Origin: Asterochloris sp. CNOR1
Lineage: Eukaryota > Chlorophyta > Trebouxiophyceae > Trebouxiales > Trebouxiaceae
DNA length: 64,000 bases
Reading direction: 5' to 3'
Assembly: GCA_963969365.1 (NCBI GenBank)
Contig: OZ017746.1
Coordinates: 3,286,001-3,350,000, forward strand
This document shows positions 13,101-24,400 of the stretch, one piece after another. The notes under the pieces are model-generated. The model worked only from the letters and a program-made list of their open reading frames with translations, was not told the DNA's origin and made no database searches. Positions within the stretch are counted from its first letter, which is position 1, and every line of letters starts with the position of its first letter. Made by a program: the position numbers and the translations under genes.

Positions 13101-15473
13101 CCACATCTCCACCTTCAGGCCTCATATCAATGCCCAAGTCTTGGGCCCCTCACCTCTGCCTGTGGCATCTCTGGTCTGCATCTGCCAGCAATGGCAGCCT
13201 CAGACTGGCCTGCAGCACTGCCGCTACCACAAATCCTGAGCATCCCAGCTCTCCCTGATCTCTGCTTGCAGCCCTTCACCAGCATCCCGTATCTGCCCCT
13301 GTGCCTGCAGCACCTGTATCCAAGCGAGAACCCTGGGCACCTGAGCTCAACCCAATGTCTGCCTGAAGCGCTCCCTCAGCACTCCCAACGGGTTGGGAGG
13401 TGGCACTCGCGACCCCCAGAATGTCATCAACACCCTCACTCACCTTCATCTCTTCCTGCAGATGGCGCCGGTGGCCCTCCTTCTCCTCCAGGGCCTCCCC
13501 CTGTGTCCTCACATCGTCGCGAAAGCGTGCAGCAGTATCCTTCAGCGTGTTCAGGTTGGTCTTCTCCAGGGTGAGCAGCTTGACATCTGCAGCCTTCTCG
13601 TTCTTCAGCTTGCGCAGGGCTTCCAGTGCCTGCAGCAGAAGGGTGCTTGGGGCAGCTCGGCTGGCAACTCCATGACGGGTCTGCATGCAAGTGGCAGCTG
13701 GCATGTGCAAGTCAGTACAGTAGAGCGTCTGAGGCTTCTGAAGGGAGGGCCTCCAGCACCTGCTGCGTATGGTCCATCAAATGCATGAAAGGGTTTGTTA
13801 TTTGCAGCTCCATAGTGGCTCAGGGTCTAGGCTTGCAAGCTGAGACTGAGCTGTAGCCATCACAGACAGCTGCCTGCAGCACAATCACCTCCTGACTGCA
13901 GCTCCAGGGTGCCAGGTGGGGATGCTGAAGCTGACAAAGCAAGCATTAGCTGACGACCATGGGGAGGTTGCAGGTGCCTGCCATAGGCAGACACCGCCAT
14001 GTCGTGGCCACAGCAGTGGAAGCAGCCAGCCTTGAGGTGGGCACCTCTTTGGGCAGTGCCGGTCAGCCTGCAGGGGCCGATATGGCTTGCCTTGGTGTAC
14101 TTGGTGGCATTGAAGATGTCGTCAAATTTCTTCTTGAGGGTCGGCCCATCAGCTAGGGGCCAGTTGCTGTCCTCCTGGTGCACAAAAACGACATTTTCCA
14201 GCACAGCCTGCAGCACAAGAGGTTCCCAAATTCCTGCTTGCAGCATGCCTAGCAGCTGTGCCCTGTGACACAAGTCTGCAAGCTTTGCAGGAGTCACACC
14301 TTGCATAGCCGGCAGCACAACTTGAAGGGGAGCCATGCAACATGGCTTCACAAAGGTGCTTGAAGTGGCAGAGCCTGCTGCTGAAGGGAACACAGCAGCA
14401 GGGCTCAAATTTGGCCAGCAGGATCCCAAGCTTTGAGCCCACCTCGCTGCACAGGCCAAGGGTGCCTCTGCAAGCAGATGATTGTTGGCAGCTGCCAGCC
14501 GCTCACCTTGGACACACCCATGGCCTGAGGCACCAGCCTGTCGATGTCTGAGCATCGGTAGCTCAGGGCCTGCTTCTCAAATGTGTCCTTGTTGTAGGTC
14601 TGCAGGGACTGGTCCACAGCCTTGAATTGCAGAGCAGTCTTCTTCTGGGTCAGCTGCAGGGCAGGCACCGGCCACACTCAGCGTCTGCGTGGTTTCGCAT
14701 TAGTTATAGGCCAGGCGCAGTGGCCAGCTGTGTCCTGTCCTGCAGCTGATTTTGTAGGTGGCCCAGCCAAGTGGGCAGGCAGACCAACATTCTTGGTTGG
14801 GCTCACTATGCAAGGCTTGCCGGCCGGCAGTGCAAGTCTGAGAGTGGCTCAGCCCCTACCGCAAGCTGCAATGGTGGAGACAGCCGGCCTGAGCAACAGG
14901 GCATCACCTGAAAGGTGCGGATGATGACCACAGGCTGGCTGGTGGCAGTCCTGAAGCGCAGCTTGATCTGCGCCTTCACCTCAGTCTCCCCGGCAACCTG
15001 CAGGGCCGGGCACACAAGCAGTGAGCGCACAACAGGATGTTTTGCAGGAGGCTGCATGTGCTGCCTGATGAAGCAGTGCGTGGCGGCAGCCAGGTAGCTC
15101 TTCAGAGCATTATGGCAATGCTGCGTTCAGTGAGCAATTGCCTACCTTGGGGTGCAGGATCCAGTGCTGCCCCTTGCCGCTGTTGGGGGGCAGTGTTCCA
15201 GTGCAAGCCTGCTGCAGGCACTCGATGATGGTCTGCAAACAGGCAGGGACGTGATGAGAGCCTCACTTTAAGAGGAGCTCTGTCGAGGCAAACCTGATCA
15301 AGACACTGAGCAGGCAGAGGCGCTTGGCATGGCTGCTGTGAGCAATGCCTCAGAAAACAGCTGCTCACTGTTTTGCCTGCACCATTGTGCCCCACAATGA
15401 GCGTGAGGGGCCTGTAAAACTCTATTACGTTTACATTGTCAGGACTGAAGCTCCTGATGCCCTTGATGAGCAT
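1135..15473 (-). CDS. RAD50: DNA repair protein RAD50 (SMC-like ATPase of the MRN complex)
   Basis: Spans about 14.3 kb with more than 25 short exons. The first exon (15473-15369) begins [13 protein letters not shown] and ends in Walker A GHNGAGKT; the second (15232-15146) continues [20 protein letters not shown]. The Q-loop motif [10 protein letters not shown] lies near 14190. Long coiled-coil exons run from about 13630 down to 2550. The zinc hook, CHTCGRRL, is encoded at about 8200-8221 (Cys codons 8219-8221 and 8210-8212). Near the end come the ABC signature SRCSAGQK (about 2130-2155), Walker [15 protein letters not shown] (about 1640) and the His switch VITHDEK (about 1535). The last exon ends ITKEPILE with TAG at 1135-1137. 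RAD50 with MRE11 and NBS1 tethers and processes DNA ends and acts at telomeres (family knowledge). Start: the in-frame codon at 15485 is GTG, so ATG 15473 was chosen; it directly follows a TGCAG, so a short upstream exon is possible. Internal exon borders are approximate. Confidence 0.93.
3183..3400. repeat. Exon-edge duplication, RAD50 intron (case 1)
   Basis: Positions 3183-3238 and 3345-3400 are about 56 bp copies with roughly 80% identity by eye. The 3183 copy covers the 5' end of a coding exon (minus strand, acceptor CCTGCAG then [11 protein letters not shown]). The 3345 copy lies in the neighbouring upstream intron and still reads [11 protein letters not shown] after a CCTGCAG. Confidence 0.8.
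5350..5571. repeat. Exon-edge duplication, RAD50 intron (case 2)
   Basis: Segments of about 40 bp at roughly 5350-5390 and 5527-5568 are about 90% identical. The 5527 copy is the 3' end of a RAD50 exon, read on the minus strand as [10 protein letters not shown] and followed by a GTAAGC donor. The other copy sits downstream in transcription, inside the intron. It reads [10 protein letters not shown] and keeps a donor, GTGAGG. Confidence 0.82.
8160..8372 (-). other. RAD50: RAD50 zinc-hook exon
   Basis: This exon holds the hook apex, [11 protein letters not shown], between coiled-coil stretches. It begins after an acceptor TGTCCTGCAG with [18 protein letters not shown]. Two hooks bind one zinc ion to join two RAD50 dimers (known for the family). 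The CxxC here is His-Thr between the cysteines, unlike the CPVC of many homologues. Confidence 0.8.
8351..8493. repeat. Exon-edge duplication, RAD50 intron (case 3)
   Basis: A segment of about 31 bp around 8357-8388 spans the acceptor of the zinc-hook exon. It recurs with about 80% identity around 8459-8490 in the preceding intron, with the TCCTGCAGGA acceptor core kept. Confidence 0.65.
10929..11055. repeat. Exon-edge duplication, RAD50 intron (case 4)
   Basis: Segments at about 10928-10961 and 11025-11058 match over about 34 bp at roughly 75-80%. On the minus strand the coding copy reads [11 protein letters not shown] and the upstream copy reads [11 protein letters not shown], so both remain open. 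Confidence 0.65.
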
Positions 15474-16708
15474 CTGCACAGACACAGGGATTCATGTGAT
15501 GGGGCTGCTGACTGCACAGGGCAGCCTGCTGACAGCTGCCAGACATGGGACAGAAACGAGGCAAAGCATAGCAACCTTTCAGAAGGCCATGTAACCCCCA
15601 CAGAGCATGCCTGGGCACTGAGTCCGTGCCAGGATCCTTACCTTGTCAATTGTGGACATTCTGACGCTCCTTGGCCTAATGTGCTCTTAGCTGCTGCCCT
15701 AGACCTCTGTGCAAAGGATCAGGTCGCTTTCGTCATGAGAGCAGCAAGTGCTGTTGACAAGGCGGCCCTCAGCATAGCACGGTGGGGAGGTGTAAACTGT
15801 CGTTTCATAGTGACTGAGCCTGCCTGACAGTGTTCCAACGCTGTTGGTAACGCTGATCCGGAGACCAGACTGGTCCAGAGCATAGGCTTGTCGGCCACAT
15901 GCTCAGAGATCGCCGACTGGGCAGGGCTGCATCTGGGCATAAGCTCAAGCTTTGTGACTTGTATGGTATTCATACCGGTTTATCAGCACAGGGCATTGAT
16001 TTGTTTGATCTGCAAGCAGTCCCCGTTTGTTAATTCATAACAGGCGACGGACTATAAATCTAAATCAATCAACCCTGGGCATTTTCTGGTGCTGTGCTAC
16101 GTCAGGCGCGATTGCCGCTTAGCTAGAAGACAACACTGTGAGGGGAGCGTTCCTGACTTGCAGCGCGCATCGAGGTGAGCGCCTCATTGACCTCACATGC
16201 TCCAGGAGATAGCCTGCCCAGCTACGCTGTGTAATGGCCAGCTTCAAGGCAGTGTCATTGCACTGATGAAATGCTTACGCACGACTGTTGTGAAGCAAGT
16301 GTCTCGTCATTGGATGGGTTCATGTTGATGATGGAGCTGGTAGGGGAGGAGCCTACTCTTGTGCTCAGCAATATAGGCACCTGTGATGCGCTCTCACAGC
16401 TTGCTGACCGCCTCGGCATGGCATGGTCTTGAGGCAGCCATGCACAGTGCCAGGCACGGCACAGCACTCCATGGTGCGCACAGCATGGCCTGCCTTTTGA
16501 GATTCTGGAAATGGGTCCTGCAGTGCCTCGGCCCATCTCAACCATAGCTTGCTGCGCAGGCAGCAATTTAAAGTTTCTGGTGCTGCGCAGGCCTTGCTGC
16601 GTCCCTCAAAATAGTACACCATCTAATGTACATCTAAAGGATTCACATGCGTCCCTGACGAGACCAGCAAACGCTTGAACATGCCCCAACTCTTGTCTGC
16701 AGGGCACC
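15474..16708. promoter_or_regulatory. Divergent promoter region, RAD50 / CENH3
   Basis: A 1.2 kb gap between two head-to-head starts, AT-richer near its middle. A TATAAA lies at 16053-16058, pointing toward CENH3 but more than 600 bp from its ATG. A polypyrimidine plus TCTGCAG acceptor-like sequence sits just before that ATG (about 16696-16702), which suggests a 5' UTR intron. No coding exon was recognised; the open frame on the plus strand at 15345-15827 overlaps the RAD50 5' end and resembles nothing known to me. Confidence 0.45.
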
Positions 16709-18314
16709 ATGGCGCGCACCAAGACCACCGCTCGCAAGTCCATGGGCGGCTCCACTGCTGCCAAGGCCAAGGTGGCCAAGAAGTCAGCCACGACATCCCC
16801 TGGCAAGGCCCCCCGCAAGGAGCTCAACAAGGTGCGCTATGCAACGCTCCGCAACGCTGTGTTTTGGTGCACAGCACGTGAGCCGATGTCCCCTTGGGAG
16901 GGGGGAGGTGGGGGGTTTTAGGGCTCCACTGCCGCCCGTAAGCCTGGCATTGCCTCTCACCTTCCCCCTTTGCCACGTGACTGCCACAGCATCTCACCTG
17001 TCATCAGGTCGCTGCAGTGCAGACGTGGACATCCCTTGGATTTTTGCACCCTGCTTTGCCCCTCAGAAAGTTAAAGGGGCCACAAGCACTGTTCTCACAC
17101 CCTCTCCAAGTCACTGCAGGCTGACCCAAAGGAGAGGCACCGCAAGCCTGGCCGCCCCAAAAAGATTTTGGAGGCTGGGGACCCTCAACAGCAGAAGAAG
17201 AAACGTCGCATGAAGAGTGGCATGCGCGCGCTCAAGGAGATCAGGTGCGCTCCTCCTTTGTTTAGCTGGGCTGTTGTTCTTTACCAAAGGCATCTCACTC
17301 GGCATCTGCTGTGCTATGTGCTGCTGTCAGCAATGCTCATCTCTTCCATCTCATTACAAATACTTACATAGACCATCTCTGGCCGGCTCTGCCTTGGCCA
17401 CTTGCATTGACTAGGCTGTGCAATTGCAGCTGTCAGTCAGACCTGCGGGCCAGCCCCGCATGACACAGGCGGCTTGCTCAGGGCCGGGCTTTGGTGTCTG
17501 CTGCAGGCAGTTTCAGAGGTCCACCGACCTGCTCATCAAGAAGGCACCCTTTCAGCGCCTGGTGAGTCGCCCTGACCTCTAAAACAAACATTATCTAGAA
17601 AGCAGCAGCAGTGGCTGCCAGCAAGCAGCACTTAGCGCATGCAGCAGGGGCTTGGAAGGCGGGTTGACGGATTGGTGTACACACTTGTCTGGCAGCTCAG
17701 GTGGAGTTGCGTCGGCATGCTTCCACACAGCGACTTTCACCTGCTCTCTCAGAGCACCTGCCAGCTGCTCCAGACCATTGCTGCATAGTGCAAAATGCCT
17801 GTCTGCTGCCTCAGCACATGGTGCTGCTCCCACGTCCCCCGCCTGCTGCAGGTCCGCGAGATCACCGCAAACGTGGGCGAGGGCGAGAAGCGCTGGACAC
17901 TGTCAGGCGTGCTGGCGCTGCAGGAGGCGGCTGAGGCCTATCTGGTGAGCTGTTGGCGCAGGGTCTTTTGCATGTCGCTGTCAACCAGTCATGCCAGAGC
18001 TTCAGCTGCTGAGGGGGGCCAACCACTTTTGCTAGGTGTGCTTCCGCCCCAGTCTCATACCAGTGCAAGCCTGTTAAAGCTGTGACTAGCCGTGTGTCTG
18101 CCTGCAGATTGGCATCATGGAGGACACTCTGCTGTGCGCAATCCACGCAAAGCGCGTCACCATCATGTGAGCCCACCTGCCGAAATTGGCCGAGTGTGTC
18201 TGGCAACATTGGCACCCGCCTGCCCTAGTTGCCTGATGAAAAATGATTCCTGCCTACAGGCCACGTGACATGCAGCTGGCACGCCGTATCAGGGGCGAGC
18301 ACGACAGGAGGTGA
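16709..18314 (+). CDS. CENH3: Centromeric histone H3 variant (CENH3/CENP-A type)
   Basis: Six exons: 16709-16831, 17120-17244, 17507-17561, 17852-17944, 18108-18166 and 18260-18314. All have GT-AG borders and consistent phase, giving 169 residues. The tail starts MARTKTTARKSMGG like H3, then adds a Lys/Ala/Ser stretch. Next come PGKAPRKELNK, a KPGRPKK motif and a Lys/Arg cluster before ALKEIRQFQRSTDLLIKK. The histone fold is clear: LQEAAEAYL, then EDTLLCAIHAKRVTIM, then MQLARRIRG. Between helices 1 and 2 loop 1 reads ANVGEGEKRWTLSG. It is one residue longer than canonical H3 and has the RWT seen in plant CENH3. Long loop 1 plus a divergent tail are the usual CENH3 marks, so the protein should replace H3 at centromeres. 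A divergent non-centromeric H3 cannot be excluded. The start follows an acceptor-like TCTGCAG, so the 5' UTR is probably spliced. Confidence 0.85.
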
Positions 18315-18431
18315 GAGGGATGTGTCACAGTTCCAAGGAATGCATGCTAGTGTCATTGTACATCTATATGAGCTTACGCTTACAATTCTGATGACACTGG
18401 AGGTGCAATGAACAACTCCACAGTTCCTGTA
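18315..18431. other. Tail-to-tail spacer between CENH3 and FtsHi
   Basis: A 117 bp gap between convergent stops, so the 3' UTRs probably overlap. No other signal was seen. Confidence 0.5.
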
Positions 18432-21400
18432 TCATGACACTGTTATGAGATCTGTCCCTTGAACCCATTGGTCAAGCAAGGGTCCAGCATAGGCTGTCTG
18501 CTCTGGGGCGGGCGGGAAGGGTGCCTGCTGGTCCTCAGCATAGAGTCGTGTCAAGGACCGCCTCTCTCGCTCTGCCTCTGACAGGTTCTGTAGCACGGAT
18601 TGATGGATCAGCAGGGCTAGCGGCACAGGGCCAGAATTCAAATACTGATGGTAGCCAAAGACAATGGCAGGGGCAACACGCAAAGGAAGCAGGAGGCGCA
18701 ACCAAAGCATGCTCCAAGAGGTCCCAGCCTGTGGGTTGCAGCCCTAGGTGTGGAGGGCCATGCAAGCTTCTTTGCCAACCAGGAGCACATGAAGATGCAG
18801 GCAGCACTGCCCACCTGCTGAAGGTTGGGAACGCCCAGGTCAGCCAGGTCCATCCTGCCAATGACCACCTGTGCAGCCAGCTGCATCTGGCTGGAGTCCA
18901 GCTCAAGTTCCCTTGTGCCGTGCTGGGTGGTGGTCAGGTTGCCTGTGCGGCCCCCTCTCAAGCTGAAGGTGAGTGAAGCTGAGCGTCCAGGGGTCTGCAG
19001 GCAAGCATGCACCACTTTCAGCAGGGGTGGGACTGGGGCCATCTCAGACAACCCACTCTCACTGCTCCAGCTTCAGGACGGTGTGAGTGACTGCTATGAG
19101 CACCGTGAGCAAGCACCAGCAGGCTTGCAGCACAATCAGAGCTGCCCCTTGCGTGGGCAGCATGGCTTGCATGGCAGCGACCTCCACGAGACCCTGCCGC
19201 AGTTTCGGGTGGCTGTCACAGCCGGGCCCATCAGAAGCGTAATGAAGGCAGAGCAGTCCCTGTTGTTCCCCAGCACTCAAGTGCTCACCAGCATGCTGGG
19301 CAGGGTGACCTCCTCAACCTGGTCCAGGGGGGAGCGCTCAATGATGTCCACAATCACTGTGCCGGGGATGGGCTCGTCCAGGTTGTCGCGCAGCATTGCG
19401 GCTGCCAGGGCCTCGATGGCAGGCCGCCGCTGCAAGACCACCTGCACAGGGATGCCAGAGTTGAGTGCGTCATCACTGTCATACAAATGGGCAGAGATCC
19501 CAGAAGCGATGCTGCAGGCCTCGTGGCGCCTGAATCCAATGCCTCAGGCGCATGATGGACAGCTGCCAGGCACCTGCTGCAGCAAGGTGGGTGCTGAAGG
19601 GAGAAGGGGAAGCCTCCAGCTCTCGTCCTCGACTCTGCATGGACAGGGGCCCCAGCAACTCACCATCATGGCCTGGGCCCAGGCGGTATCCTCCAGGGCT
19701 TTCACATAGGGCAGCCACACGCCATTCATGCCCTGCGTGGTCGGGTCCGGGAAGTCGCTGAGCTCCATGTTGGGCACCAAGGGGGGGCCGTCCCGGAAAG
19801 CTGGATGCGTATTCGATTGGGCCACCAGCCAGAACGAAAGCAGCCCTGCGCGCGACATCTGCAGGGCGGAGGGCAGCCAGTCATGTGCAGGGCGCAGCCA
19901 CCACAGTGAGGCCTGGACTGTTTGACAATCGGCTGGCAGGGCCACTGATCACGTGCAACATGCCGGCCGTCTGTAGCTACGTAGTGCCTTCCTGTACAGC
20001 AAGGGTTGGAAGAACCGGTGCCATGCCTCAGGCCATGCCTTCTGACTGGCAGAGACAGCGCTGGACATGGCGTGCCTTGCATGCCCAGCTGTACTACTGG
20101 CTCTTGGGAGCTCCAGAGATGTGTCAGGGCTACACAGCGCTCATTCTGCTTACGACACCCATCACAACAGCTGAGGCACAGGTCAGGGCAGGCCTGCACG
20201 CCTCAGCTTCGATTGCAACAAGTATGAGTAGGGAACCACCCGTAAGGGCTCCAGCTCCCCGTGCTGGCTGCAGCACCTCAGCTGCTCACCTCATCAGAAG
20301 TCATCAGCGTCCGGGCATCCTTGCCAAAGTATGCCTCCTCCAGCGCCCGGCCGACGTACAGCGGCACCAGCAGGCCGCAGCACACCTCGAAGGGGGTCAG
20401 CGGGCGGTCCAGCGTGATCGCGCTGTGCCTGCCTGGCTGGATCAGGCTGGCCCAGGCAGTGCTCCGCTTGCCCCACTCCTGCAGGAGAGCAACGGGGTTG
20501 ATGGTTGATAAAACATATATTGCTCTTTTGCTTTCTGCTTGTGCTTCTTGCGTGCTGTTTGCGTGCTTCGCTCGCACAGCACGCAGCCACATAGAGTGGG
20601 GATGCACGGGGGCATGCTGCTTTGCAGCCAGCATGAAGCCTGCTGCGGCTAAGCACATGTCTCGAGCTGCAACCAGCCCCAGGCAGATGTGTGCGCATCT
20701 CTGCGGCACTGCCCCCCCGCTGCCCACTCACAGGCTGAACCCTACCACAATGTTTGACCTGCCACCGGCTGGGCCAGAGAAGCATGCCCATGCCTCACCA
20801 GGTTCTCAAACAAGAGGCGCCCCATGACGCCTCCCCTCGGCTGCATGCTGATGTGCTCGATGGGCGGTATCCCCGGTGTCAGCGCCAGCGCCACGGCCCT
20901 GCCTGCCAGCAGAGTTGCCAGGCGGGTCTTGGCCTCACTGGCATCCAGCCTGCGGTCTGCCAGCCCCAGCCGCAACTTGTCCATTGTTGCCAAAGCCACA
21001 CGCATGTCGATCACGGGAGGAGAGTCGGGCTCCTGCAGCCGCACCTGCAGCAGGGCACAGGAGGGGAGTGGCTTGTCCTGTGCTGGCAGCAGGTTAAAAG
21101 CCTCCTTGGCGCCCTGTCGGTCGTTGTGGGATGCAGACTCCTGGTCGTGCCTGACACATTGGCAGGGGCCTGAGCAGCAGGTTTGGGGAGGGGCAGGTGG
21201 CGTGAAGTCTGGTGCAGCGCAACGGCATTTGGGAGCTGCATTGGGCGCATGGCTCCTGGGTTCAGGGCAGTGAAGGGCAAAGGGAGTGCAGCCAGAGCTG
21301 CAGGCGCGCCCAGAGGATTCTTGCACTGGCCACACATGCAACATCTGTGAGGGCTACAGGCACAGACTCAAACATTCGTGAGCTGCCTCGCAGGGCTTGA

Positions 21401-24400
21401 CAGCGTTTGATATGCAGTCCAAGCTCAGGGTGACCTCACTCACCGCCATGATAGCTGCCTCATTCAGCGCGTTGGCGAGCTCGGCGCCTGTGAGGCCGAC
21501 TGCCAGGTCTGCCATCCTCTGCAGCACGGCGTCACCATTGCTGCGGTCGACAGGCTTACCCTCTGCATGGACCTGCAGGGAGGCCAGAGAGGTGTCTCAG
21601 GCACCCGTCTGCTGAGACGGGGAGTGACAGTGCTGTGTGGCAGCATGACAGGCACCTGAGGCAGCTCTCTGTAGCTGCCCCCCCAATCTGATGCTGTCCA
21701 GAGAACAGAATGGTACTATTGTGGAAACCAGAGCAGGAGGTAGCTGCGACGGCTCAGGCCCTCTGGGCTGCTGCACTGCTCTGCCCTGGCACTGCAGCAG
21801 AGCATTATGGGACGGCATGCTCTCCCTGTACTGTGTGCTTGCCTGCAGGACCTTGTAGCGCCCATTGCGCGTTGGAGCGCCCATGTAGACGACGCGGTCA
21901 AAGCGCCCGGGGCGGATGAGGGCATCGTCAAGCGCATTGGCTCTGTTGGTGGCAGCCAGGACGATGACCTGCAGCCAGGGGAGCCAACACTTCCCAGGAG
22001 GACCTCATTGATAAGCCTGACCTCAATGATAAGCCTTGACACCTGAGAACCAGCCTCTCCCCTTGCCTCTACTGATGGCAGCCGGGACATGACCTCCAGC
22101 CTCAGGCATGATGAAGAGGTGGGGTCAGACCAAAGTTCCAGGCAGCACCCCTCTTCATGGCAGTCCTGGCCAGCGCTCCCTTGGTGACAGGCAGGCCAAG
22201 AATGACAGGAGACAGGATACCTGCCTCACAAGCTGCCTAAGAAGCTGAGCAGGGCTTATGCACAGGCAGCCCCTGGCCAGCATCAAGACAGACCATTTGT
22301 TGACAAGACAGGGCCAGGGAAGGGCAGGGTACCTCACCACCAGCAGAGCCAACAGCTTCCGGCCACAAGATGTGCAGTGGCCCCTGGGGACCCTGTCAAG
22401 CACATGTGCCAGGGGAGAGGGGGCTCCTGCAGGCTGATGGCCTGGCAGCATCGGTGCCTCACCCGGTGATCAGTCCTGAAGCCGTCCATCTCACAGAGCA
22501 GCTGCAGCAGGCCCTGCTCCCTCTCCTGGGTGCCAGGGTCGTTGGACATGGGGCCACGAGCCTTCCCGATGGCGTCGATCTCATCTGCAAGACAGTACAG
22601 CACCAGCTGCAGCCACCACGCACGCACGTGGCAGCCTGCTCCAAGGCCTATCAATGCTCAATGCATCCTGTGGCAGTCATGGGGATGCAGAAGAGTGCCA
22701 TGCCATGCCAAAATGCCAATAGCTGGCTGGCACTGTCAATATGACCTTGCGATCAGCTCACAGATGCAGCTGCACACAGCAAGGCGACAGATGCATGCGC
22801 AGATGGGTCACACCAGCTTTGGCCAAAGCCACAAGCACTTCCAGACAGCTCTGCCATCCCACCTATGAAGATGATGGCAGGGGCGTGCTGCCGGGCAACC
22901 TTGAACAGGTCCCTGACCCGGGCTGCTGCCACCCCCTGGAACATCTCCACAAACTCAGCTCCGCTGGCGCTGAAAAAGGGGATGCCCGACTCGCCAGCCA
23001 TGGCCCGTGCCAGGTGGGTCTTCCCTGTGCCTGGCGGCCCCTCCAGCAGGATGCCCTGCAGTCCAGCAGCATGCATGGGCTGCAAGTTCCCTGCTCTTCT
23101 GCACAGATCAGGACAGTGCAACGCTGCACAGCATATTCAGGTGGGGCATTTGTCTGTGCCCAGCGGCCCCTCCAGCAGGCTGCCCTGCAGTGCAAACCAG
23201 CAGAAAGTTTTGGCTGTGAGCTTCCTGCTGCTGGCTGCACAGCTGCGTGCCCGCAGTGACAGCCCACTGCATTGGTTTCGGGAGAGCTACAGAGCTCCTG
23301 GCAATGAAAGACAGCAGCTCACCCGTGGCGGCCTGGCCCCGATGGCCTTGTACCGCTCATCCCCCAGCACCATGGACATGGTCATCTCGATGTCCGCCCT
23401 GATATGGTCGATGCCGGCCACGTCCTTGTAGCGCACCCCTGTGTCCTTGCGGGTGACTCCCACATTGAAGGCCATCGCTCTGTGGCGTCCGTACTCTTCT
23501 GCCAGCTCCTGCAGGTGTGGCAGCAGCGTTGCGCACAGACACAGCCTTGTCATCTGGCACACAGGTGTGCACTGGAGTAGTGCCCGGAGTGGCAGCACTG
23601 ACAATGCTGCCAGCTGCTGCAGGTCACAAGGCGTCATTCAGCGCAGAAGCAGCTCTGGACATTGGCAGCATGATTGTGTGCTGCAAAAACTCACCTGCAT
23701 GGGATCCCTCTTTACCCAGCCCAGCTTACGAGCGAGCGCGTCCAGCAGGCCAACGAGGACCCGCAGCAAAACCAGTCCTGCAATGGGGAGCAGCTGGCCG
23801 CCATACTCTGCGAAAAAGGAACTCCTGCAGGCAGCACACAATGCTTAGCTGGTTGGCCATTCCAATGCACTGCATGCCGCCTTATAAGGCCTGGCTGCCC
23901 AGGCCTGCTGCATGCCTGCACACCACAGTAAGAATACTGAGCAGTACTGCCAGGCCTGCACAAAGCATGCGCGCTGCAGGTGCCAGGCAACAGAGCCAGA
24001 GGCAGCCGGCCACAGACGCAGTGCAGATGCAATGCAGGAGACCTGGTCCCTGCATGGATGCACTGGACCTGCATGATATTGCATGCTGATGCTGGCAACA
24101 GTGCACCTTAACTCCACTGCGTCATCATCTGTGCCAGAGCACTTACGTGTCATTCTTGTCCAGGACCACCAGCTCTGTGAAGACCTGATAGGCGTCGCTT
24201 TGGTCCGGGATCTTATGCAGCGCATTCCTGAAGGGCTCCCCACCATGGGCTTCACGCACTTGCTGGTTGGCCTTGATCATGTCCATGAAGGTCCCATCCT
24301 CCCACATGTCCCCGGGGAGGGACACGTAGTACCGCATCTTCTCCATTTTGTGTTCGGGCTGCTGCTGGTGGTACTCAACCCTGCAGACCGTGTGCACAGA

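Noticed and set aside
15474-15485. An upstream in-frame RAD50 start giving MSVQMLIKG.
   Set aside because: The codon is GTG; the family-like start is the ATG at 15473.
15345-15827. A 160-codon plus-strand open frame across the RAD50 5' end.
   Set aside because: Antisense to RAD50 exon 1, no family resemblance, no splice context.
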